Positions 34,601-49,600 are shown, numbered from the stretch's first letter. The stretch is 64,000 nt of DNA from Manduca sexta (GCF_014839805.1 NC_051124.1:3224001-3288000), one strand, 5' to 3'. Notes: generated by a model from the sequence alone, not told the origin. Program-made: numbers and translations.

Positions 34601-37600
34601 TAATTAAAACATTTTCATTCGATGATTAAAAATAAAAACCAAGGGACAAAGTAATGGGTAATCTTGACGTGTCGGACTACAAGCTTTGCTAGGTTAGCTA
34701 TAAAGAGTTAATAATATTATAAAACGGTTAACGAGTGGAAAAAATCAACTGCTCAATACTGTATAATTTTCTATACGTATATTGTTCGAAATATGGTTAG
34801 AGTTAAAGAAAATTTCAAGTTGTATACATGGCTTTTGATAAGGTTTACAAGCAACTGCTTTTTTGTTACTTATCTATCGACAGGAAATGCTAAATCAAGG
34901 TAGTGATATCATACCTGCTTAATATTAATATAAAACTTTGAGTATCTTAAAAACTCTTTAGTCGGTGTTCAACAGCGGACTTCACATATTTGATGGTAAA
35001 GAAAACTCACCAAATTTCTTTCTCCTGTAAACGCTCTTGAAATATCCCTCATACATATTAAAAGTATCTTCCATGTCTATCTTGTTGTCTTCTGTGGAAA
35101 TGTTGGCATTTTCTGGATGTTCTACCTTCTGGCTCAACCCTGTATTGGACTTCTCCAGACGACTTGTCTTTATATCATGCTGGGCAGCACAGAGTGAAGT
35201 GTAATTCTTTCTATGCGATGCGACGACGCAGTATGATGTGTCGTTGGGGTCTATTGGACTGGAACGGTATGGAAAAATTAAAAACATGATTTAATTTTAA
35301 TGATTTATGGTTGAAATTTGCAGAAAAGTTAAAATAAATTTGAGTCAGATGTTATTTACTTTGAACAAAATTAGATTTTGATTGGATTTCGATCTTGAAG
35401 AAACTAAGTGTATGCTGCTTACAATGTTGAAGAACATAAAATATCCATTGCAATAATACTCTTCAAATGTGATAAGTAATAAATTTATTTTGGTAAAATT
35501 TCGAATGGAGGTAAAACATCCCACATTCCAATTGGCTGTAAGTACAAACACGAAGTTACAATGTTCTATGGATCGTTAACTGTAATTAAAGACCAGGAAA
35601 TAATTAAGTTAGCGACAAAACCGTTTGAAAGTAATGTGCAGGGAAAAAAGCGATGCATTGCCGACAAAGTACTGAAGAAACTTAGAACGCAACTTTCCAT
35701 AGACTATATCGCTATAAATGGACTCAATTATCGGGGCAGTGTCGATGGAAACGTTTCGAAAAATCCCATTGAATTGCATTAATGGTAGGATGAGTCTCGT
35801 CATACATATGATGGATGGTAACGAAAAAATTGTTTACGATCTCGATGGCTATTTTCGTCGACTAGAGATAGCAATTATTATGAAAGCTTAATAATTGTGA
35901 GCCTTATTCTCTATGACATACGTTATTTTGACAGTGCGTAATAAACGTAACGCACCGCGTCGCGGTTAAGGCAATAGAATTTGGTATACAAACTATTATT
36001 CCACGCAAATTTCACGAAGATAACGTAACATGGCCGCGGTTCGAGATTACCCTGCCGTAGAGAATAAAAACTAAGATTCCAAACACCAGTAGTTTATTGG
36101 AAATGAGTTTTTTTTTTTTATTGTTAATCCATCCAGTCCATAACAGATAAAAAAAAACATAAAATATAAATGTGTTGGTTAATGATTTCGTTTTCATGTT
36201 AATTTCTGATTGCACGCTAACTTATACCTTAAATTGATATTGAAAAGAGCTATGCCAGAAATTCTTGCCCTTTCTTGACTGATTGATCTTGATTGACTGA
36301 ATCTAAATAACGTATAAAATTTTATCGGTTCAAATATATTATTTCATTTCTACTAAGTAAGCAGGTGCTTAAGAAGTTTATAATTAAGAGAATCTGTGAC
36401 AGTGTGAGGAAAAATTATCTATATCGATATTTAATGATTTCTTATATTTACGCGAATGTTAGACAATAAAATCCAACTATTTTTCGGATTTTAACGCGGT
36501 TTTAATATTTTAATTTTCTCCCGACGTTTCGAAAACTGCAGCCTTCGTAGTAACGGGGTGTCCCCCCGATATATCGATGTTGTTAAAAAATATAACAAAA
36601 AATTGCAATAGATATAATATCGACCGTGTCCACCATAAACCATTTCCTGTCCAGTTAGCTAAATGGTTAAGTTATCACTCTGTATTCATTACTATCTTAT
36701 GGCATCCACGTAATAAGATTAAAAAGGGCACAGCAGTCATTCATTAAAACATTCCTGTAAACTGTCCTGTACTAAATAGATCTGTCAAACACTAGTGTAT
36801 GTCGAAGGGTTTGTTTTATTTATTTATGGACGATGGAAATTTATTTCGTGATTGATGATGATGATGATGATGACGATGATCATTTAGGGCTTTTTAAAAA
36901 TGATTTGAAGTCCAGTGGCGGTATTTTTATGAAATCGATATGTGGTACCATAGAGTAAGAAATAATGAAAATAAGATATGTGAAGTCTCCGTATTTAGTT
37001 CATACACATTGATATTGTAGCCAGTGTAACTACTGGACATAATAAGGCTTGACATCTCATGTCTCAGGATGGCGAGCGCAGTGGAATACCAAACAATACT
37101 TTGTGATTCAAGGTGTTGGATGGTGCTTCTACTGTTTATGGTCGGTTCGCTTACCATCAGGCAAACGGCAAGCTCGTCTCGTCATTCAAAGCAATAAAAA
37201 AAACATAATAAGGCGTATTAGAAATAAATATCCACTTCATGAGAATAAGCCACTCATTTAAAAACAGTCGGTTCTTTCGAATCGAAACATTTTTGTGCTT
37301 ATATTTGTTTTATAAGTATTTCTCAAAATAAATGTACGTCGCGAAATAGTTTTAGAAAATACTCTTACGTTTTTTGTCTCATCTGATTTTTTTCGTCTTT
37401 ATATATTATTATTATTTGATAGAACGAATTTATGAAGACAAAAAATAAAACAGATGAGACAGAATAGAAAGTAAATTGGTTATTTTTCGTAATATGTTAG
37501 TGGTTTAAAAATAATAAAAAATAACGAAGATGGTAATAAAATTATAATATTTAATCTTTAACGCAGTACGATCAGTCCTAAAATAAAAGAAATTGTAACT

Positions 37601-40600
37601 ACAAAATACTTTTACGCATTAACTTCAATCGAAATATTCATTTTTATTTATCTAAAAAGAAAACCTTTGAAGTTTATTTTAGTGAAGAAAAAGCAATTGT
37701 TGATAAAAACGCAAAAGTTTGAAGGAATATGAAAATTTGAATTTGTTCACATACTTTCGTGGCTGATTGTACAAAATAGTGCAGAGCCGACGTGAAAAAA
37801 AAAACTACACAAATTCCACACTCAAAAATCATCTTTCTTCTAAAATTAAGTCTTTACCTAGCAAAGAAACAAAGAGACATAATTTCTCACTTACAATAGT
37901 GAGGATTAATTATATATGCAATGTTGTCATAGTGATTGCCTATCAGAGATTTTAATGACCAGAAAAATACATAGCAATGCTAGCATCAATGAAATATAAA
38001 CCTAATTTAATGTACGAAAAGATATTAATTCAGTTTTCACGCGTGCTAATTGTCTAACACAGACAAATCTATGCTTTAACAACGTCAGAATTCGATTGAA
38101 TTTGCTTTGTGATCTAACATTTCCATAGGTTAAGTAAAAAGATGAAAGAATGAGGTTTGCCTTTAAAGACTTTTTATTCTATTTGAGAGCACCATCTTTA
38201 GTAGCTTATACGGATAAATGCTATCATAACGAACTGAATTGGCCTTTTTTGCGATAGAAATACGTGTTAGTGTTATAAGCAAAACATTGCGGTTACATTA
38301 AACGTTGCTTATTAGAGAATTAACTTTTATAATCTCCTGTACTATTGTTTATATTAAACAAGCGGCGATAGCCTAGTTGGTTGTGGAACGGACTGCCGAG
38401 ACGAATGTCCGCAGGTTCAAATCCCAAGGGCACACACCTCTGACTTTTCTAAAAAATTATGTGTGTATTCTTTGTGAATTATCGCTTGCTTTAACGGTGA
38501 AGGAAAACATCGTGAGGAAACCTGCATACCTAAGAAATTCTCTATAGGAATTTTGAGGGTGTGTGAAGTCTACCAATCCGCACTAGATCACCGTGGTAGA
38601 CTAAGGCCTAATCCCTCTGAGTAGTAGAGGAGGCCCGTACCCAACAGTGGGACAGTATGTAATACAGGGCTGATATTATATATTATTTATTAGAGAATTT
38701 CACATAAATATCATGAAACAAAGAGAATTTTATACGACACTAGGTGTAAGAGTTTGGCTTCGCCCGCTTGATAAGCCTTTCTCGCTTCAAAAGTTCTTAA
38801 GACACTTCAACGCCAGCGCCATCAACTTAAAAAATCTAACTAAAAATAAAATCATTTTCTATGGGAATATTTAAGAAATAGCTTACATGTTAATTCAGAA
38901 CATGGTCAATCAGTGTGTCTAATTTCCTCCAAATCCATTCAGCTTTTTCAGCATCAACTTCTAACAAACATCCAAATATTTTTACAAACTTTGGAACATA
39001 TAAGTAAGAAGTAAGATACCGCCAAGATCTAAGACAAAGATCAAAGTGCGAAAGTCAGATCAAAACTCTTGTCTAATTAGACGCGAAGGTTGTCATTTTT
39101 AGTGTTGCCCAAATTCAGTCTTGGTCTTGCAGTCTTGGTCTTGTTCTTGCGTTTTTGCAAGACCAAGACCAAGAACAAGACCGCGTATTTTTAGCAAGAC
39201 CAAGACCAAGACTGACCGTGCAAGACTTGAGCAAGAACAAGACATAGCCTGCAAGACTCTTGCGTCTTGCAGCTAGGACTTAGCGCTATTTCACTGAGTA
39301 GTTAGGTGTAACAGTTCGGTGTATAGGTAGGTACGCTTAGGAATTCTATGAGACGCAAAAAACTGTATCAAAGAATATGAAAAACTGGACCTATGCGCAT
39401 TACGACTAATACCATAAACATAGCGAATAAAAAAATATCTATTAAAATCAAACTGAGTGCATGCATAGCTATGTTTTAACCATCGGCACTTTGATAATGC
39501 GGCATCAAAGGTTTTGTACTTACTTCTCAAAGAAATTTGCCGCTTTTCGGAAGTACATGGTTATGATACACGCGCCGGCGGCTTCTTTTGAAATCTAAAA
39601 CAATCGTTGCCGCCACGCCGAAATCATAACATTTGACACTATTTGATTGCCGCCATAGGGCGTAGGTATACTCATGCAAAATAATTTCGAATTTTAAGAG
39701 TACCTACAGGTGTTCCAAAGAATAAATAAGTTTCAGAGTGCTTAGAATGAAAATGAATACATTATACTGATCACGCAAGTAGTATTATGATTGGGATAAA
39801 ATGGTAAGGATAGCACGACTAGAAATTTAAAAGTGCGACCAATGGGGCCCCTCTTGGGCTTCCCTCTTGGGGCCCACTTTGGGATGTCACGCAAAGCCCT
39901 CTTGGGCCCCCATTGGGAAATCCCAAATGGGCCTCCATTGGGAAATCCCAAATGGGGCCCCATTGGGAAATCCCAAATGGGGCCCAAATGGGAAATCCCC
40001 ATCAGATCCCAATCAAAATTTATAAAAAAAATAAAATTTCAAAAAATCAAAAATAATTTTGAATTACGGACTCTGATGGTACTATAACTTTATATTTCGA
40101 TTAGAAAGTGAACTATTGGTTGAATGCATCCTTGTCGTCAGTTGGGCTCGAACTCGGGTCCTCTTGATCATCAGTCGTTCACGTTACCACTGGTCCAAGC
40201 GGGAATATTACATTCGTCGCTTTATTTGATGTACATCGAATCAACTAGATGATATTACTAATATTGCGGTTAAATGTTTAATATTTATTTCTGTTTTTCG
40301 TTTATCTTAGTTAGATTTATTCAAGCGGAACTATTAGCAATAATTTACTATTTCAACGTTGGGATTTCCCACTTAAATCCCACTCAAGCCCCAATTAGGA
40401 AATGTTAACAATAATTTTTCATTTTTACTTTGGGATTTCCCACTTTGGCCCCACTCGGGTCCCAATTGGGAAATATTAATAATAATTTTTCATTTTTACT
40501 TTGAGATACAATGATAAATCGTAAAACTCTTTTATTAAATTTCTTATAAGTTGAAGGTTCAATCTCTTTCTAGACAGATAAGTATTGTTCTTTAAAATAC

Positions 40601-43600
40601 AGTCAAGTTATTGTAATTAATTTGTTTTTTTACATGTTTTAGCAAATGTAAGCTTATAAATCATAAATGTTTATTAAGAAACAGTTACTTCCATGGAAAA
40701 CGACATATAGGTCAGTTGATTTTTCGAATTTCTTATCAAATCTTCAGTTATTTATTAATCTGCTTGATCTTTACTATGGCTATGTTAATTCAAGCTCACA
40801 ATGTTCCAATTCTAATACGTTTTTCTAAGATTTAAAGTAAACTTTAATAAATAGTAATAGACTAATAGGTAATTGCAAGACTTGCAAGACTCTTGCTGCA
40901 AGACCAAGACCAAGACCAAGACTGGGAGCGCAAGACCAAGACCAAGACCAAGATCAGGTGTATTGGCGCAAGACCAAGACCAAGACTGGCTAAGTCTCGT
41001 CTTGTTCTTGCATTTGGGCAACACTAGTCATTTTACATTACCTCAGTCTAGTTTAGGACAGCTTCCTATACGTAATATGATAGGAGACAAATGCTGCAAT
41101 AGAGCGTACTATAGAGCGTACTAATGGTAGGAGTCTACCATTAAATTGTATTTACTTAGATAGTGAGTACATATTCATGGTCTTTACTTGTCTCGAAAGG
41201 GATTGTACTAGCAAAGGAAATATTTAGCTTTAGATACGGGAGGTGAGCAGGTGGGCGGTCAAAATCTCTAATTTTGATCAAGAGCGGGAAAAGCGCAAAT
41301 TCATATACTTGTCAACACAAGTACATTTAACAATCTTGGGGGCAGCCACTAGTCCCCCACCTGGACAGTTGGTGCCAGTATAAAATAAAATAAATAATAT
41401 CAGCCCCTATATTATATACTGTCCCACTGCTGGGCACGGACCTCCTCTACTTCTGAGAGGGATTAGGCCTTAGTCCACCCCGCTGGTGCCAGTATCTTAC
41501 CAAAAATATAGTGATATGATAATGTGCAGTAGAGATCATATATAACTTCAGACGAACCACTTCCTCGTTGGGCCAGTAATAAAAAACAGAGCATAAATTT
41601 GCAAAGGCCAATAAAATAAAACTGGAACAATAATGAATTATACTGCCGTGCTAAGCACAAAGTATGTCAGAGAAACCTTATTTAGAGATAATCGAAGTTT
41701 TGTAAATATAGTTTTATGGTTTTGTATGTAAAACTGAGATACAGAAACTATTTTAAGGTTTTGTTTAACAAGTTCAAACAAGATACTGTTATTTAGGTAA
41801 ATTCATTGATGGGTATTTCTTTAAGTTATCTAACGAGACAAAAATCAAGATTTTTATTTTTTTGAGATGCCGCTTTTGAGCTAAGCTAGGGAGTATAATT
41901 AGGCCAATTCAAAACGGACGAAGCATAAAACGGAATGTGGGTACGGTAGCAGCCCTGATCCGTGATCTCATACAATTAAAAACTTTAAAGGAATGCCACT
42001 ATGTTATACAATGTTGCAAATGTAGCGCTCTGCCAGCCCTGACATTGTCACGTGATGGATGCGGGGAAAGTTGACAGTTTTAACGAACCAGCGGCGCGTG
42101 GTGAAAATTTCTAAGCGTTAGGCCTCGTGTTCACTGGCTTTGACGCGCAACATGACTCGCAACATGCCGCGCAACGTTTCGCTCACGTAGAACACAATTT
42201 TGCAATATGTGAAATGTTTTCAGTTCAATTGTGTGCTGGTTAACAATGTTGCAAGCATGTCGCGCGTCAATTATACTATCAATGGATAGTTATTAGTAGC
42301 CATTGACAGAATACGCCATAAGTTTCTTGTTTAATGGTCGTCATTGTCACTAAGTCATATCTAAAGTTATTTACGTTACTTTCTTCTGCCATGTCATTTA
42401 AGTCCGATAAACAAAGTTGACAGACAGCAAACTGTCCGATAAACAAAACTGAGAAACAGACTTGTTATCACAGCAATGCTCCGTCCTTAGATAAAAAACG
42501 TCTATGAAAAAGGGGGTAAGCTTTTGATGAGTAAAATTAAAAAAAAAATATTGTTCATTAAACAGACCAAATTGTAGCCAGTGTAACTACTGTCCATATT
42601 AAGATAGATATAAGCAACAAAAAAGTAAGATACTTAAATTAATAATAATTTTTTTCAACACGTGCACGACAAAGTGACCCCACTGTACCTGATGGTAAGT
42701 GGAGTGGGGTAAAATAGAATGTTGACTGACGATTGATGATTACCCTTCGACAGTCGACACAATTATGCCGGCCTTTTGGAACCGGATATACACAGGCTGA
42801 TCCCGGAACGCGACACTTACGTGGGCCACTTTGCCGGGTTTTAACACCTTGAGTACGGTAGTCGCTATCCAGGCGGATATAAAATATATCCTACCACCAG
42901 CAAAAATGTTATTCATATAAAAAAAATATATGTAAAATACTATTAATTTCATTTACTTAGTCTGGCCATAAATACTGTTACACTTAATTATAAAAAAATA
43001 TTACATTTGAATTTCGAATCTGTCATTTTTATACGATTGTTCATTGTGTTTTCTCATTTTGGCGCCAATACATTGTAAAATATTTTGCGATATTAAAATG
43101 GTGTGGGGTGATAAAGAGAACCGAATCGCTGTGATAGCATTACACAAAGTAGGTATGGAGCCAAATGCAATTTTTAAAACTCTCCATACACTTGGTATTA
43201 GTAAAATGTTTGTGTACCGGGCTATTAATAGGTACAATGAGACCTCCTCTGTTTGTGACAGAAAAAGATCTGGCCGTCCACGTAGTGTTCGTACGAAAAA
43301 GGTGGTCAAAGCAGTAAGGGAAAGAATTCGAAGAAATCCTGTCCGAAAGCAAAAGATTTTATCTCGGGAAATGAAGATAGCACCTAGAACCATGTCGCGT
43401 ATTTTAAAAGATGACTTAGGACTTGCAGCCTATAAGAGACGCACTGGCCATTTCTTAACTGATAATTTAAAGAAGAATAGGGTGGTAAAATCGAAACAAC
43501 TACTGAAGCGGTACGCAAAGGGAGGTCACAGAAAAATTTTGTTTACGGATGAGAAAATTTTTACAATTGAGCAACATTTTAACAAACAAAATGACCGTAT

Positions 43601-46600
43601 TTATGCTCAAAGCTCTAAGGAAGCTTCCCAATTAGTCGACAGAGTGCAACGTGGACATTATCCGACTTCAGTGATGGTTTGGTGGGGTGTTAGCTATGAA
43701 GGAGTGACTGAGCCATATTTTTGTGAAAAAGGTATCAAAACATCGGCACAAGTGTATCAAGATACCATTCTTGAGAAGGTAGTTAAGCCCCTTAACATCA
43801 CCATGTTCAATAACCAAGTATGGTCCTTCCAGCAAGACTCGGCGCCGGGTCATAAAGCTCGGTCCACGCAGTCTTGGTTGGAATCGAACGTTTCGGACTT
43901 CATCAGAGCTGAAGACTGGCCGTCGTCTAGTCCCGATCTTAATCCGCTGGATTATGATTTGTGGTCAGTTTTAGAGAGTACAGCTTGCTCTAAACGCCAT
44001 GATAATTTGAGTCCCTAAAACAATCTATACGATTGGCAGTGAAGAATTTTCCCATGGAAAGAGTGCGTGCTTCTATTGATAACTGGCCTCATCGTTTAAA
44101 GGACTGTATTGCAGCCAATGGAGACCACTTCGAATAAGCTTTTTATATTTTTAATTGTTTTATATTTATGTATTAAACTGACACACTGTAAAAGTAATAA
44201 ATGTTATTTGCAGTTAACAATTTTCTTTTTTCTTTATTACAATATTTATGGCAAGACTAGGTATTTAAGTGTACCCACGCAAAATCAAACTAAATAAAGT
44301 TTCGAATAAATTAATTTGTTTAGGTAACCGAAATAAGGGCGTGGTAAAATCTAGTTAACTTATTAAATTATGATAAAAATGTACCGGTCTTGTATATAGG
44401 GCGGTATGCACAGCAATTATTGCTAGGATGCGATCACGTGGACGTGTGGACAACGATTTATAACGCGCTTTATAAAACCTTTAAGAGAAATGGTGCTATA
44501 TCCTATTAGGTGTAGTTTACAAGTGAGCGGAAATAAAAAATTATGTCGAGAATTTAAAATATGTTTTCTTAACTCTATTTATTAAATTAACTTTAAATGA
44601 AAACTCGAAGGGAACTAATACTGAAGTTTGGCTTTTTGACCTTTCACTTTTTCGGAACTCCATGAATACTAATAAGTGTGACAATTGTATTGTATGTATT
44701 GGCTATGCCACCGAAGACACCACTGAGCAATGGTACCCCATTGAAGTGCTGTTCTCGGGTTCGATCCTCGGGTCAGGGAAAGTGTGTTTCTACTCAGTAT
44801 CATCAGCTTGAAGTCTGGAATTTGTAACCGATATGGCGATAGGCTCGTCCCCTATCACATCTTAGGACGGTATACACTATACACAATACCACATAAAACT
44901 TAGAAGAAAAACACTGTAACCACGCTTGTCAATCTGAGTCGTATGACTATAATGACTACAATGTTTCCATTAATTAAATTATGACATAAAAAACGTACAC
45001 GACTGTGAACAGAGCTTTATGTGGTATCTATTGCCTTACAAGGGGTACGTATCATAAATTCATCCATACGTGTTCTTGTGACGAACACTGACAGAATGGA
45101 TTTATGTTCGCCGAGAGATATTGCGAGGGACACCATGAGGTAGCACGGGGCGGGACAATACGCGAGAAATTAAGGTTGAATATAACTAAAGTTAGTTTTT
45201 TGCTTTCTACCAGAGGCTGAGGCCAAAATACCTTTCTTTAATCGTTAACGCTAAAAAAAAGAAATGCCAATGAAATATATTGACGATCAGTGTATTATAA
45301 TTTATTATGTTTACGCGAATAGACATTGTATTAAAACAATTTTACAGATTATTGAAGTTTTTTATGTTATTATTTTCTCCCGATGTTTTGAAGAGTTTGC
45401 AACTTTCATGGTCACGGAGGGAGCGAGGTGTTAGTCGTCCGACAATTCAAAGTTACAATATCTACCTACATCTGATTATTGCTAGGATTGCTTAGTCTAT
45501 TGCTAGGATATGTCATTATTATACATAGTTAACGATTGTAATAAGTAATTTGCCTATGGCTTCAAGAGTATAAACAAATACCCATTCACTTATATCGCTT
45601 CTTGTAGTACTATTTTTAGTTCCGAATATACAAGTATTTATAAAATAATTTATTTTCTTCTAGATTTTGTGCGCTGTTCCGCTTGCATGTTTCATCTTTC
45701 GGATTGACTTAAGCGCTTTTAGGGGGAAAAGTAGTGTATATTTTAAAACACGTATTTCCGTATCACAAATCCCAAGTCAAATATTATGGTAAACTTCTGC
45801 ATTTAAAACTATAAAATAAGGTAACAACAAGTACAGCATTCTTCCAATTAACTTCGTATTAAAACCCTTTTAGTATCCATTTATAAAATAGACTTAATCG
45901 TAAAACCGTAAGAGAACAATAAAATACATTGTTGTGATATATTTATAGAGTTGTTAAAAAGTTCGTTGACATATCAGGAAACTATTTTCACATTTATTGA
46001 TCATTGAAGGTAGATTATTGAATCATTTATGCGTTTACTATTTATATCTTAATCAAGTTTAATGTGAGCCTAAAATGGTGTGCCGTAAATTTATATATTT
46101 TTGTTCGTTATTTTATTAATATATTGCAATATAGTGTTCAAATTTAATCAAAGGTTTTTCTTTATATTTTTTCATGAAACGGTTTTATTTTGGTGGGTCT
46201 TCAAATGTTCCTTTACCTTACAATTAATAATAAACCCTATAGTCACGTTATGGCAATCAATTCGACTGTCTTTAGCTATAAAATCTAATACCTCAAATGA
46301 CAAAGAACTCCATAAAAGTGTATTCGTCATCTTGTCATCACATAAACTGATTTTGCAAAGAGCAACACCAGAGTTTTTTGCTTTTTGGTAAGAACTGCCT
46401 TCAGAACTGTTGGTAGAGTTAATATTGCCTGAATCTAAATAATGTATAACATTGTACAGGTTCGAAGATAAGATATTTTATTTGTGACATGAGTATACAT
46501 ACACAGGCATGGAGGATGTTACAGAATTAGGATAGAGAAACTATGTTTAGCCGCGGCAGCAGCTTACAAATATAGATTATTATATTATTAATATTTTGTA

Positions 46601-49600
46601 TACGTTTCGATTTTTATATCAAATTATTTAATATTTTTACCTCATATAAAAAAGTATTATCGAGTAGGTACTTCTTTTCGTTATACACTTATTTCTATAT
46701 TTAAATTATTTCATTTCATTTCACATTATGCTCAACACAGTGTTTATACCGAACTATACAAAATATCTTCTATTCAGATATAACTTGCTGTTTTCAATCT
46801 AGATTATTCCTCCAACCGACAGTAGGGAGACGATCCTGCAAAGTCGGTGCGATATGGTCACACGGACCCCGACTAACGGGACCAGAAGGCACTGACGGGT
46901 TTTTATTGAGATATTTCGAAGTGTCACAGCGTAAGGTGATTTAAAGCTTTACTTACGATTATGATCTATTGGACACCAAGGCATAAAGCTGGACACGAAA
47001 TAAAAGTGACGTGAAGAAAACTGTAGTAGTAGTGCATAGTAAATTTTCGTAAGTGATAAGTGTGTGCACTTAAGTTGGCTAATTGTGTAGATAAGCTGCA
47101 GGCATTGTTGCGTTCCTCTTAAAATTTTTGTTTCCCCTTCTTCAAGTAGTTAAATTTATTCTAAATGATGTTTACCATACAATAAATATTTCTTTCTAAA
47201 TAAGTAAAAAATTAAATAAGTATAAGTCTTGCTCGGGAAAAATTGTACTTGACTAAAAAAGTTATATGCACCGGGCAGTATTAAACGTCGATACAAAATA
47301 GAAGAATAATCGGTAAGTCAGCGCCAAAAAGTCAACAGACATGATAGAGACGACGTTGTACAAAGTCGAAACTAATCGTTTAACTGTTTACAAAACCAAT
47401 TGGTGACAATCACTGCCAAGTACGGTCTAGCCTTAATGCCGTACGGAGCCGAGACGTGGAAACGGTGAGGCTAATCTATTAGCCCAAAGTCACTCAATGT
47501 ACTATGGAAAAAGCTATGCACGGAGTCTCTCTTAAGTATAAAATTCGGAACGAAATGATCCGTCAGTTAAACAAGGGGAGCGACATAGCTGTAGAAGTTA
47601 GTAGATTGAAATGGCAATGGGCTGGCCACATATGTTAGTACAGATAACCGCTGGAGTAAGCATGTTCTGGAGTGGAGACCGCGTCTTGGCAAACGTATCG
47701 GGCGATGCCCTCTCGCCAGATGGCGTGACGACTTACACAAGGCCGGCAGCGACTGGATGCATAAAGCAGCAGACTGGCCTCTGTTGCGTACCTAGGTAGA
47801 GGCCTCTGTCCAGCAGTGGACTGTAACGGACTGATGATGATGACTGCCGAGCATTGTTTCTCCTAGTATAATTGCTAGGTAGGCAATATGTACTTCAGAA
47901 TTTAAATGTAAGTTTTACGTTGTGCCGTGCTCTGCTAACACGCCTATATGCCGGGAACTTTTCCTTTATTTAATTCAGTTTACAACTGTTCCACTGTTGA
48001 TTACAAACAAGACTTGTGTAACGACTATTTAACTAAATGCGAGTTATACCTATTTTGACATAATTTTATAAATCACTTTATAGCGTATCGAATTGAATAA
48101 ATATCGTTTTTACTCGTTGCCTTCTGTTTTAATCGATTATGATAATAATTCGATCGTGCAGGCATGTATTGACTTTATTGAATAGTTATGGGGATGTTAA
48201 TTGAATTTATGTTATGGCTTTATGGGTGTAGGGATTCTTTTTGTTTGTAATTATAGGTATAAATCGATCTTGGTTATAGAGACGGCCTTCCTACTCAATT
48301 CTAGTTATTTTTAATATACAGATGTAGCAGTTTGGCCTGTTATACCACGGAAATGAATTAATATTATATATGTATAGGTATATTTTTTAATCAGACAATG
48401 GTCGTGTGAACCTGTCGGTGCTTGAGAGTAAAAATAGACATTGCGATGGTACCTACCAGCCACGCATACGTGAAATCTATAATCCTGCACATAAATATTG
48501 GAATTGTCATATTAGAAGCGTATGTCGCTAATTGGAATTCCTTAAGACGTTTGTTTTTAGCCACTGCGGTGAGAATATTTAGAGTATGTGACTACGCAGT
48601 TACAAAGCTATTTTAAAATAACTGTTTCTGAATAGAAGCCATAACGATCTATCATACGAACTGTAAAGGAGTTTTCAAAAACTTTAAATTCTTAGAAACT
48701 TTTTTATTTTTCTACATATATATCAAAGTATTAATTTACGTCATTTAGCTATAATATAGTTATAACCTCTACCTATAAATTAAAAATACATTAAATCACT
48801 TATCATAAAAATCGATTATCCGAATGATCTATTTCAAGCATCACTAATATCGGCGTCTAAATGTTACAAAAAATCACCTGGGATCCCAGTTTGCCGCCAG
48901 CCTGCGCCTTGACCGGACTCGAAGTCTCAAACGCACTTGCCTCGGCGCCTCGCCCCGCGCGCTCACCACGCATGCGCCGCCTTTTGCGGACGACAACTGC
49001 AGAAAATAATTCATAAGACGTCCACGAATAAATTAGCTGTAATAGGAATGCCCACATTTTTCCCATAGCATGGTGGTTGCGTCATTTTGTACTTAAATGC
49101 TTTTATTGCGAGATTTAGGACTTGTTTTATAATTTCTGAGTGAATTTTACTTGTCACATGAATGTATAAGCCGGCCAAATACAAAAGAATGTTAGTAATA
49201 CAATTAATAACACGGAAGAAAGTTCATTCACACCACCTGGAAACGGCATCTGTCAGCACTTTACGTTTTCAGAGATCATTTCTACCACGAACTTGTGCGC
49301 TCTGGAATGAACTTCCTTCCACGGTGTTTCTGTCTATCTATCTGTCCTTCAAACGAGTTTTAAAAAAAGTTTTTTACGGTAGGCAGCGGCTTGGTTGTAC
49401 CCGTAGCGCTGCCGACATCCATGGGCAACGGTAACCACTTACCATCTGATGGGCTGTTAGCTCGACTGCCTTTGGCAGTAATAAAGGAAAAAAATTATAA
49501 TATGATAACTTAGTATCAAATAAAAATTGTTTAAAACTTGTGAAACAGCCCTTAAGTCGATTAGAAATTAGTTTTTAAAATTAAAAAGGCTCTTCGCTGT

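Larger units (their letters stand above)
39100..41026. mobile_element. Non-autonomous hAT-type element, 1927 bp
   Basis: The 15-bp TIRs TAGTGTTGCCCAAAT are perfect inverted copies (39100-39114 and 41012-41026). A perfect 8-bp duplication GTCATTTT flanks them (39092-39099 and 41027-41034), diagnostic of hAT insertion. Just inside both ends lie arrays of AAGACC/GGTCTT hexamers in inverted orientation, and the interior carries GGGAAATCCC satellites and a tRNA-like SINE head. No transposase is encoded; short ORFs through the satellites are artefacts of the repeats. Confidence 0.88.
35259..48877 (-). other. nord: nord intron 4 (13.6 kb), transposon-filled
   Basis: Inferred intron between exons 4 and 5. 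It holds a hAT-type element, a maT mariner, several SINEs, repeats A, D, E and G, and a LINE tail. No other gene is recognised between the repeats. Confidence 0.75.

Noticed and set aside
35561..35782. A 73-codon plus-strand ORF in nord intron 4
   Set aside because: No family motif, no splice or promoter context, and an equally long antisense frame overlaps it.
39742..40087. Two overlapping ORFs on opposite strands with Gly/Pro/Trp-rich repeat translations
   Set aside because: They are produced by the 25-bp palindromic satellite inside the hAT element; both strands translate similarly because the unit is near-palindromic.
40139..40205. Possible functional tRNA gene
   Set aside because: A and B boxes are present, but the acceptor and anticodon stems do not pair. 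It is best read as a tRNA-derived SINE head.
40812..41124. Low-complexity ORFs rich in Lys-Thr and Leu-Gly-Leu
   Set aside because: Hexamer AAGACC arrays translate into these dipeptides in all frames; they are not genes.
46790..46930. A minus-strand stretch open for ~45 codons with several Pro and Cys residues
   Set aside because: No splice sites of matching phase for nord and no recognised domain; probably a decayed repeat.
48857..49066. A 69-codon minus-strand ORF with an apparent N-terminal hydrophobic segment, at first read as a secreted-protein first exon
   Set aside because: The overlapping frame entered at the acceptor CTGCAG|TTG (48996) and leaving at 48878 fits nord exon 4 in both phases and contributes the NWDPS motif. 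The ATG-started frame is a shadow.
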